From NCBI GenBank assembly GCA_963795665.1, contig CAWCIP010000014.1, forward strand, positions 248,001 to 312,000: a stretch of DNA of 64,000 bases. Direction: 5' to 3'. The notes below the pieces were generated by a model that ran no database searches, was not told the origin of the DNA, and saw only the letters and a program-made list of their open reading frames with translations. Below are positions 58,254-64,000 of the stretch, piece by piece. The translations under genes were made by a program, and so were the position numbers. The stretch comes from DASUPK01 sp963795665. Its GTDB lineage: Bacteria; Actinomycetota; Thermoleophilia; Solirubrobacterales; 70-9. Each line of letters begins with the position of its first letter. Within the stretch, counting starts at the first letter, position 1.

Positions 58254-58892
58254 CGCCTGCTCGCGCTTGACCCCGATCACGCCGGCTCGCGACCCGGTCA
58301 TGCCGACGTCGGCGATGTGAGCGGTCCCGCCCGGCAGGACGCGGCAGTCGGCCGTGGGCACATGGGTGTGGGTGCCGAGCACCGCGGCGACGCGGCCATC
58401 GAGGTGCCATCCCATCGCGACCTTCTCGCTGGTGAGCTCGGCGTGGAAGTCGACGACGAAGGCGTCGGCGGCGCCCGCGAGCGAGTCGAGCAGCTCGTCG
58501 ATCGCCGTGAAGGGGTTGCGCTCGACCTGCAGGTGCATCTGGCCGCTCAGGTTGATGACCGCCACCCGCATCCCGGCCGCCTCGACGATCGTGTGACCCC
58601 GGCCAGGGTTGGAGGGCGGGAAGTTGGCGGGGCGGATGATCCGCTGCTCGGAGTCCAGGTAGGGATAGACGTCACGGTGGCGGTAGGTGTGGTTGCCGAG
58701 CGTGATCACGTCGGCCCCGGCTTCGAAGATCTGCGCCGCGGTGTCCTCGGTGACCCCGACGCCGCCGGCCACGTTCTCCCCGTTGACCACGACTAGGTCG
58801 GGCAGCCGCTCCGCCCGGAGCCCGGGCATCGCCGCCGCCAGCCCATCGCGGCCGGGCCTGCCGACGACGTCCCCTATGAACAGGAGGCGCAT
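58113..58892 (-). CDS. ymdB: Metallophosphoesterase YmdB (cyclic-nucleotide phosphodiesterase family)
   Basis: 259 residues. The start MRLLFIGDVVGRPGRDGLAA holds the first Asp, then VVNGENVAGGVGVTEDTA, ADVITLGNHTYRHRDVYPYL, INLSGQMHL, FVVDFHAELTSEKVAMGWHL and GTHTHVPTADCRVLPGGTAHIADVGMTG are the family metal-binding motifs (Asp, Glu-Asn, Asn-His, His, H-T-H). In Bacillus YmdB hydrolyses 2',3'-cyclic nucleotides and affects biofilm. It often lies near rny, but rny is not in the window. Its stop TAG falls in the palindrome shared with the convergent gene. Confidence 0.94.
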   Translation of the reverse strand: MRLLFIGDVVGRPGRDGLAAAMPGLRAERLPDLVVVNGENVAGGVGVTEDTAAQIFEAGADVITLGNHTYRHRDVYPYLDSEQRIIRPANFPPSNPGRGHTIVEAAGMRVAVINLSGQMHLQVERNPFTAIDELLDSLAGAADAFVVDFHAELTSEKVAMGWHLDGRVAAVLGTHTHVPTADCRVLPGGTAHIADVGMTGSRAGVIGVKREQALRAFKTQMPVRFDTADEDIWVMGVAVEIGDDGLARGIDQILLPVSP

Positions 58893-58944
58893 CAGCGGCG
58901 GAGCGTAGCTGTAGACGGCTTGGATGGAGCGGTCTTGCAGTCGC

Positions 58945-58950
58945 TAGCTT
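58945..58950 (+). promoter_or_regulatory. -10-like TAGCTT ahead of the ABC exporter
   Basis: TAGCTT ends 7 bases before the ATG at 58958, again fitting a leaderless start. Confidence 0.4.
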
Positions 58951-58957
58951 TCGCCCG

Positions 58958-59707
58958 ATGAGCGAGAAGCCAGTGCGGGCGCGACGGCGCCGGGCCGCGC
59001 CCGTGCTCGAGGTGGACGGCCTCTCCAAGTCATTCGGCGAGCGCGCCGCCCTCAGCCAGGTGAGCCTCGAGGTCAATCGCGGAGAGCTGCTCGCCGTGCT
59101 CGGCCCGAACGGCGCGGGCAAGACGACGCTGCTCTCGATCCTGGCCGGGATTACCAGGCCAGACGCCGGGCGGATCGAGCGCCTGAATGGCGAGGTCGGC
59201 TGGGTGCCCCAGCAGGCCGGCCTCTACCGCAGGCTGACCGTCGAGGAGAACCTGCGCCTCTTCGCCCGGATGGAGGAGGCGGATGACGTCGAGGGGATCG
59301 TCGACCGGATGCTCGCTCAGACCGGGCTCGAGGATCGCCGCCACGACCCGGTCTCCTCGCTGTCGGGGGGCAACCAGCAGCGGATCAACATCGCGATCGG
59401 CCTGCTGGGCGATCCCTCCGTTCTGCTGCTCGACGAGCCGAGCTCGGGTCTCGACCCGAGCCAGCGGGTCCGCCTCTGGGAGTTCGTCGCGGGATTGGCC
59501 AAGGGCGGGACGACGGTGATCTATTCGACCCACCAGATCGAGGAGGCCAGCCACTACGGGGACCGGCTGGTGGTGCTGGCCGACGGCGAGACGATCTTCG
59601 ACGGCACCTTCGCCCAGATGCGCCGGGCGGCGGGACCCCGGCCGAAGGGCTCGGTCGCCGATCCCGAGAACGACTTCGTCCGCTTCCTGAAGGGGAGGGG
59701 CCACTGA
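58958..59707 (+). CDS. ABC transporter ATP-binding protein
   Basis: 249 residues. Walker A LGPNGAGKTTLLSI (about 48-61), Q-loop VGWVPQQAGLYRRL, signature LSGGNQQRINIAIGL, Walker B VLLLDEPSSGLD, and the H-loop YSTHQIEEAS. The signature reads L-S-G-G-N-Q-Q, a variant of the common L-S-G-G-Q. The substrate is unknown; it belongs to the drug/lipid-type ABC-2 exporters. Its stop overlaps the permease start by one base. Confidence 0.94.
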   Translation: MSEKPVRARRRRAAPVLEVDGLSKSFGERAALSQVSLEVNRGELLAVLGPNGAGKTTLLSILAGITRPDAGRIERLNGEVGWVPQQAGLYRRLTVEENLRLFARMEEADDVEGIVDRMLAQTGLEDRRHDPVSSLSGGNQQRINIAIGLLGDPSVLLLDEPSSGLDPSQRVRLWEFVAGLAKGGTTVIYSTHQIEEASHYGDRLVVLADGETIFDGTFAQMRRAAGPRPKGSVADPENDFVRFLKGRGH

Positions 59708-61059
59708 TGCGCTGGCTGCTCGTCAAGGACCTTCAGCTGCTGCGCCGCTCCCCTCTGGTCACCGGCCTGCTGATCGTCTACCCGATCGTGCTCGCCGTCC
59801 TGATCGGGCTGGCGATCTCCCGGAGTCCGGAGAAACCGCGGGTCGGCTTCCTCAACCAGATCCCGAGCGGCGGCGGCCTCAACCTCGGCACCGGGGGTTT
59901 CAGCCAGGAGGAGGCTCGCCGCCAGCTCTGCGCCAAGATCGAGTGCGTCGACGTCTCGAGCCGCGCCGAGCTCGAGCAGAAGGTGAAGGACGGAGACGTC
60001 CTCGGCGGCCTGATCCTGCCCGCCGACTTCATCAGCAAGCTCCAGGCCGAGCTGGGCACCAGCGGAACCGAGCCGGCGACGGTCGACGTGATCGTCAACA
60101 ACGACGACCCGCTCAAGGCGCAGGTGGTCGACGACCGGATCAGCTCCCTGCTCACCCAGGCGAACCTGCTGCTCTCGTCCAAGATCAGCAACGTCGCGAG
60201 CAACTACGAGAAGATCCTGGCCAACGGCGGGGAGTTCACGATTCCGTTCCTCGGCCAGACGGTTCACATCCTGGGACTGCAGCGCTCGGAGAAGGCGCTG
60301 GACGCCGTCGCGGCGAGCCTGCCCCCCGCGCAGCGCAGCCGGGTGACCCGGGTCAGCGACTTCGCGCGCCTCGCGCGCCAGAACCTCGCTCTCGCCGACA
60401 GCCTGCTCTCCTCGGTTCGCCAGCCGATCGCGGTCGACAAGCAGGTGATCGCCGGGAGCGTCCCGCCCCTGGATACCTTCGCGGTCGCCGTGGCGGCGGC
60501 GATCACCCTGCTCTTCGTCACGGTGCTGCTGGTCTCGGGATCGCTCGCCCTCGAGCGGGAGGAGAACACCTTCACCCGGCTGACCCGCGGCCTGGTCAGC
60601 CGGACGGGCCTGCTGGTCGAGAAGGCCGCACTGGGGACGGGAGCGGCATTGGTGGTCACCCTGCTCCTGCTCGCCGCAATCAGCCCATTCGAGTCGATCG
60701 CCTGGGGGCGGATCTATCTGATCGTCCCCGCCATCCTGCTGGCGGGCGCCGCGTCCTCGGGACTCGGGCTCGCGATCGGCGCCGCGGCACGCGAGGTGCG
60801 AGCCAGCGCCCTGCTCGCCTTCGCCCTGGCCCTGCCGGTCGCCTTCATCTCCCTGGTCCCCTCCGGAACGGTCAGCAAGACCCTGCTCGACGTGATCCAC
60901 GTGATCGCCGGAGCCTTCCCGTTCCGCGCGGCCGTCGACGCCCTCTCCGGAGCCCTGTCCGCGTCAGGACCGGATCTCGGCATGCCCCTGCTGCACCTCG
61001 CGCTGCTGACCGTGGGCTATCTCGTGCTCGCGCGCCTCGCTTTGCGAAGGTTTGCTTAA
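59707..61059 (+). CDS. ABC-2 type exporter permease with large extracytoplasmic domain
   Basis: 450 residues. The first helix (about 15-37) starts LVKDLQLLRRSPLVTGLLIV, an ABC-2 hallmark. Then an extracellular domain of about 200 residues (RVGFLNQIPSGGG, FISKLQAELGTSGTEPATVD, QVVDDRISSLLTQANLLLSS) precedes five further helices from VAVAAAITLLFVTVLLVSG on, with LEREENTFTRLTRG as the coupling loop. This is the ABC2_membrane_3 layout of daunorubicin/bacitracin-type exporters. The substrate is not predictable. Confidence 0.92.
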   Translation: MRWLLVKDLQLLRRSPLVTGLLIVYPIVLAVLIGLAISRSPEKPRVGFLNQIPSGGGLNLGTGGFSQEEARRQLCAKIECVDVSSRAELEQKVKDGDVLGGLILPADFISKLQAELGTSGTEPATVDVIVNNDDPLKAQVVDDRISSLLTQANLLLSSKISNVASNYEKILANGGEFTIPFLGQTVHILGLQRSEKALDAVAASLPPAQRSRVTRVSDFARLARQNLALADSLLSSVRQPIAVDKQVIAGSVPPLDTFAVAVAAAITLLFVTVLLVSGSLALEREENTFTRLTRGLVSRTGLLVEKAALGTGAALVVTLLLLAAISPFESIAWGRIYLIVPAILLAGAASSGLGLAIGAAAREVRASALLAFALALPVAFISLVPSGTVSKTLLDVIHVIAGAFPFRAAVDALSGALSASGPDLGMPLLHLALLTVGYLVLARLALRRFA

Positions 61060-61068
61060 TCCCCGCCC

Positions 61069-61074
61069 TAGAAT
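61069..61074 (+). promoter_or_regulatory. -10-like TAGAAT ahead of hemB
   Basis: TAGAAT ends 7 bases before the hemB ATG in a 22-bp gap. It is the best match of the leaderless set. Confidence 0.48.
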
Positions 61075-61081
61075 CAGCGAT

Positions 61082-62071
61082 ATGAGCTTTCCGGTCACGC
61101 GATTGCGCCGTCTGCGGCGAACCGAGCCGCTGAGAGACCTGGTCCGCGAGACGGACCTGACGGCCGACCACCTCGTCCAGCCGCTCTTCATCACCGCCGG
61201 CGAGGGCATCCGCGAACCCATCGAGACGATGCCAGGCATGGAGCGGCTCTCGATCTCCGAGGCCGTCGCCGAGGTCACCGAGATCGCCGCCGCGGGTGTG
61301 CGGGCGGTGCTGCTCTTCGGGATTCCCGCCAGCAAGGACGAGGTCGGCAGCGAGGCCTACGACAACGAGGGAGTCGTGCAGATGGCCGTCCGGGCGCTGA
61401 AGGAGGCGCATCCCGAGATCGTGGTGATCACCGATGTATGCCTCTGCGAGTACACCTCGCACGGCCACTGCGGGATCGTCCGAGGCGGCGAGGTGGACAA
61501 CGACCTGACCATCGAGCTGCTGGCGAAGACCGCGATCTCGCACGCGGACGCCGGCGCTGACGCCGTCGCGCCCAGCGACATGATGGACGGCCGGGTGGGC
61601 GCGATCCGCGGCCAGCTCGACGAGGAGGGACACTCCTCGGTGCCGATCGTCGCCTACAGCGCCAAGTACGCGTCCGCGTTCTACGGGCCCTTCCGCGAGG
61701 CAGCGGACTCGACGCCGGAGTTCGGCGATCGCCGCGGCTACCAGATGAACCCCGCCAACGCCGACGAGGCCGTCAGGGAGGCGAAGCTCGACCTCGAGGA
61801 GGGAGCCGACGTGGTGATGGTGAAGCCCGCGCTCCCGTACCTCGACGTGATCAGGCGGGTCAAGGACGCCACCGGCGCCCCTCTCGCCGCCTACCACGTC
61901 GGCGGGGAGTACTCGATGCTGAAGGCCGCCGCCGCCAACGGCTGGCTCGACGAGCGCGCCGCCGCGATGGAGTCGCTGACCGCGATCCGCCGCGCCGGCG
62001 CGGACATGATCATCACCTACTTCGCGAAGGACGCGGCTGCTTGGCTCTCAGCGGAGGCCGCCAACCGGTGA
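61082..62071 (+). CDS. hemB: Porphobilinogen synthase (delta-aminolevulinic acid dehydratase)
   Basis: 329 residues. It joins two 5-aminolevulinate to porphobilinogen. Motifs: RRTEPLRDLVRETDLTADHL, LFGIPASKDEVGSEAYD, VVITDVCLCEYTSHGHCG (the zinc-binding Cys cluster), YSAKYASAFYGPFREA and ADVVMVKPALPYLDVI with the Schiff-base Lys, and YHVGGEYSMLKAA. Zinc-type by its Cys residues. It is the first gene of hemB-ahbAB-hemL, overlapping the next gene by GTGA. Confidence 0.96.
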   Translation: MSFPVTRLRRLRRTEPLRDLVRETDLTADHLVQPLFITAGEGIREPIETMPGMERLSISEAVAEVTEIAAAGVRAVLLFGIPASKDEVGSEAYDNEGVVQMAVRALKEAHPEIVVITDVCLCEYTSHGHCGIVRGGEVDNDLTIELLAKTAISHADAGADAVAPSDMMDGRVGAIRGQLDEEGHSSVPIVAYSAKYASAFYGPFREAADSTPEFGDRRGYQMNPANADEAVREAKLDLEEGADVVMVKPALPYLDVIRRVKDATGAPLAAYHVGGEYSMLKAAAANGWLDERAAAMESLTAIRRAGADMIITYFAKDAAAWLSAEAANR

Positions 62072-63186
62072 ACAAGCCGGCGGAACCAACATCACTTAAG
62101 GACGGTGTTGCCGGCAGAGCGCGACCGAAGGTTCGCTCGCGGGCGGGCGGCGCGGCGATCCCGCTCGACGAGACCGACAAGCGTTTGATGAACCTGCTCC
62201 AGTCGAGCTACCCGCTCGACCCCAGGCCGTTCGACCTGGTCGCCGCGGAGGCGGATCTCGAGCCCGACGAGGTCAAGACGCGCACCCAGCGCCTTCTCGA
62301 CGAGCGGATCATCCGCGAGATCACCCCGATCTTCGATACCCGCGCCCTCGGGTACAGCTCGATGCTCGTCGCGGCGAAGGTCGACTCCGAGAACCCGCAC
62401 CGGGCCGCGAAGATCATCAACGCCCACCCCGGCGTCTCCCACAACTACCTGCGGACGCACGAGTTCAACCTCTGGTTCACGATCGCGACCCCGCCGGACT
62501 CGGAGCTGGGCCTCCAGGGCACTCTGGACGTGCTCCAGCGACTGACGGGAGCCGAGTCGATTCGCCAGCTCCCGACCCTCCAGCTGTTCAAGATCAACAT
62601 GAACCTGGAGATGGAGGGTGGCACCGAGGAGCTGTCGGCCGCCGTCGAGGCGGCGCCCCCCCGGGAGCTCGAGCGCCAGCCCTACGACGAGGTGGACATC
62701 GCGGTGATCAGGGCGCTGCAGGGGCCGATGGAGGTCACGGATCGCCCCTATGACGCGGCCGCCGAGGCGGTCGGGATGGACACGGAGGCGTTCCTCGACC
62801 ACCTCCGCGGCATGGTCGATCGCAAGCTGCTGCGCCGCGTCGCCGCGATCCTCTTCCACCGCCGCGCGGGCTTCTCGGCCAACGGGATGGGCGTCTGGCG
62901 GGTGCCCGAGGAGAACATCCTCGAGGTGGGCGCGCGGATGGCCGCCGTCCGCGGCATCTCCCACTGCTACCAGCGCCCGACCTACGCGGACTGGCCGTAC
63001 AGCGTGTTCACGATGGCCCACGGCCGCTCCAAGGAGGAGTGCGACGCGATCCTCGACGGGATCGCCGCGGAGCACGACCTTCACGGCGACGACCGCGCGG
63101 TGCTCTACTCCTCGACCGAGTTCAAGAAGATCCGCCTCCACTACTTCACCGACGACTACGCCCGCTGGGAGGCTGAGCACTCATAA
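62068..63186 (+). CDS. ahbAB: Fused siroheme decarboxylase (AhbA-AhbB), Lrp/AsnC-like
   Basis: 372 residues from the GTG at 62068. Two Lrp/AsnC-like halves: first (about 35-190) LDETDKRLMNLLQSSYPLD, DERIIREITPIFDTRALGYS, GVSHNYLRTHEFNLWFTIAT; second (about 205-365) RKLLRRVAAILFHRRAGFSA, NGMGVWRVPEENI, ISHCYQRPTYADWPYSVFTM and SSTEFKKIRLHYF. The H-N-Y-L-R and S-H-C-Y-Q-R-P motifs are the siroheme-decarboxylase signatures of AhbA/NirD and AhbB/NirL, normally separate proteins. Function: two decarboxylations of siroheme to didecarboxysiroheme in alternative haem or haem d1 synthesis. A regulator role cannot be excluded, but the catalytic motifs are intact. Confidence 0.88.
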   Translation: MNKPAEPTSLKDGVAGRARPKVRSRAGGAAIPLDETDKRLMNLLQSSYPLDPRPFDLVAAEADLEPDEVKTRTQRLLDERIIREITPIFDTRALGYSSMLVAAKVDSENPHRAAKIINAHPGVSHNYLRTHEFNLWFTIATPPDSELGLQGTLDVLQRLTGAESIRQLPTLQLFKINMNLEMEGGTEELSAAVEAAPPRELERQPYDEVDIAVIRALQGPMEVTDRPYDAAAEAVGMDTEAFLDHLRGMVDRKLLRRVAAILFHRRAGFSANGMGVWRVPEENILEVGARMAAVRGISHCYQRPTYADWPYSVFTMAHGRSKEECDAILDGIAAEHDLHGDDRAVLYSSTEFKKIRLHYFTDDYARWEAEHS

Positions 63187-64000
63187 GCCGGTCGGAGGAG
63201 CTGTACCGGCGAGCGCTCGAGGTGCTGCCCGGAGGGGTCAACTCGCCGGTGCGGGCGATGCGCTCGATCGGCCGCGATCCGCTCTTCATCGACCGCGGTG
63301 AGGGCCCCTACATCTGGGACGTCGACGGCAATCGCTACGTCGACTGGGTCTCCTCCTGGGGCCCGCTGATCCTGGGCCACGCCGACCCGCTCGTCGTCGA
63401 GGCGATTCGCTCGGCGGCCGGTCGCGGCACGAGCTACGGCGCTCCGACCGCGGGCGAGGTGGAGCTGGCGGCCGAGGTGGCCGATCGCTTCGCGAGCGTG
63501 GAGATGATCCGCATGACGAGCTCCGGCACCGAGGCGACGATGTCGGCGCTGCGCCTGGCGCGTGCCGCCACCGGCCGCACCACGATCCTCAAGTTCGCCG
63601 GCGCCTACCACGGTCACGTCGACGGCCTGCTGGCGGAGGGCGGCTCCGGCCTGGCGACGGCGGGCGTCCCCGCCAGCCCAGGCGTCACCGAGGCCCAGGC
63701 CTCGAACACGGTGATCGTGCCCTGGAACGACGCCGACGCCGTGGCCCAGGCGATCTCGAGGGGTCGCCCGGCCGCGGTGATCGCGGAGCCGATCCCCGCC
63801 AACATGGGCGTCGTTCCCCCGGATCCCGGGTTCCTCGAGATGCTCAGGGAGACCACCGCCGAGGTCGGCTCGCTGCTCATCCTCGACGAGGTGATCAGCG
63901 GCTTCCGAGTCGCCAGGGGAGGCGCGCAGGAGCTGCTCGGCGTCGACGCCGACCTGACCGTGATGGGCAAGGTCCTGGGGGGCGGCCTGCCGGCCGCCGC
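63183..64000 (+). CDS. hemL: Glutamate-1-semialdehyde 2,1-aminomutase (3' end outside window)
   Basis: About 272 residues are present. The N-terminus reads SRSEELYRRALEVLPGGVNS, then YVDWVSSWGPLILGH, MTSSGTEATMSALRLARAAT, KFAGAYHGHVDGLL, ILDEVISGFRVARGG and the PLP-lysine motif VMGKVLGGGLP near the window end. It makes 5-aminolevulinate from glutamate-1-semialdehyde. The codon at the expected start is ATA (63183-63185), overlapping the previous stop in ATAA, where ATGA is usual. The next canonical start, GTG 63222, would remove 13 conserved residues. So a near-cognate start or a wrong base is likely. Confidence 0.95.
   Translation, partial: MSRSEELYRRALEVLPGGVNSPVRAMRSIGRDPLFIDRGEGPYIWDVDGNRYVDWVSSWGPLILGHADPLVVEAIRSAAGRGTSYGAPTAGEVELAAEVADRFASVEMIRMTSSGTEATMSALRLARAATGRTTILKFAGAYHGHVDGLLAEGGSGLATAGVPASPGVTEAQASNTVIVPWNDADAVAQAISRGRPAAVIAEPIPANMGVVPPDPGFLEMLRETTAEVGSLLILDEVISGFRVARGGAQELLGVDADLTVMGKVLGGGLPAA

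Noticed and set aside
62068..63186. A plain Lrp/AsnC transcriptional regulator
   Set aside because: Both halves carry siroheme-decarboxylase signatures rather than only a DNA-binding helix-turn-helix plus RAM domain; a regulator remains a secondary option.
1..64000. Prophage, transposon, CRISPR or defence-island content
   Set aside because: No integrase, transposase, terminase, cas gene, regular direct-repeat array or restriction-modification gene was seen; gene order is housekeeping throughout.

Overview
The window is high-GC chromosomal DNA carrying the replication-origin neighbourhood of an actinobacterium. It has the fhaA-fhaB-PP2C-rodA-pbpA-pknB cell-wall signalling operon typical of Actinobacteria, rpmH-rnpA-yidD-yidC-jag-rsmG-parA-parB on one side of the origin and dnaA-dnaN-recF-dciA-gyrB-gyrA on the other, GTG/TTG starts, tight ATGA overlaps and many leaderless-looking promoters. 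A deep-branching lineage such as Thermoleophilia (Solirubrobacterales-like) is my inference, not something the sequence proves. I see no phage, transposon, plasmid or CRISPR content.

Layout. 0-5.5 kb: the end of an ammonium transporter, a divergent LysR regulator/universal stress protein pair, an unknown protein, metF, an alpha/beta hydrolase and a DUF3105 protein. 5.5-18.7 kb: a cell-surface polysaccharide cluster (two acetyltransferases, a lipid-linked sugar-1-phosphate transferase, four glycosyltransferases, a Wzx flippase, a Wzy/ligase, a LytR_C-type protein and a CapD/PglF-type dehydratase). 18.7-21.3 kb: dedA-uppP (undecaprenyl phosphate recycling) coupled to purM. 21.3-34.8 kb: a DsbA-like protein, a Ser/Thr kinase, then ddl-pknB-pbpA-rodA-PP2C-fhaB-fhaA, a kinase with a polytopic membrane domain and a divergent CARDB-type membrane protein. 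34.8-36.4 kb: pheA and an HNH endonuclease. 36.4-50.7 kb: the origin region. Genes point left from dnaA (46.0 kb) and right from rpmH, so the replication forks most likely diverge near 44.5-46.1 kb. 50.6-58.9 kb: tRNA-Ile, an SRPBCC protein, a bifunctional-nuclease-domain protein, a second ddl, a LysN-like aminotransferase, an alkaline-phosphatase-type hydrolase, GtrA, a GT-C-like membrane protein and ymdB. 59-64 kb: an ABC exporter, then hemB, a fused siroheme decarboxylase (AhbA-AhbB) and the start of hemL.

How the genes work together. Most of the window serves envelope construction. The kinases, phosphatase and FHA proteins control a SEDS/PBP peptidoglycan synthase pair. Two Ddl enzymes supply D-Ala-D-Ala. 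UppP and DedA recycle the lipid carrier that the polysaccharide cluster also uses.

The strongest novel signals are: a dispersed stem-loop repeat family (five copies, one with a compensatory base-pair change) sitting at gene boundaries around the origin; a fused AhbA-AhbB next to early haem genes; gyrase subunits with unusual basic tails and a Gram-negative-style GyrB insertion; and near-cognate codons (ATC, ATA, possibly GTT) where starts are expected. Several genes (parB, a GT4, the Wzy/ligase, the GT-C protein) carry apparent indels. They may be real lesions, but clustered assembly errors are at least as likely and weaken any single-base conclusion.
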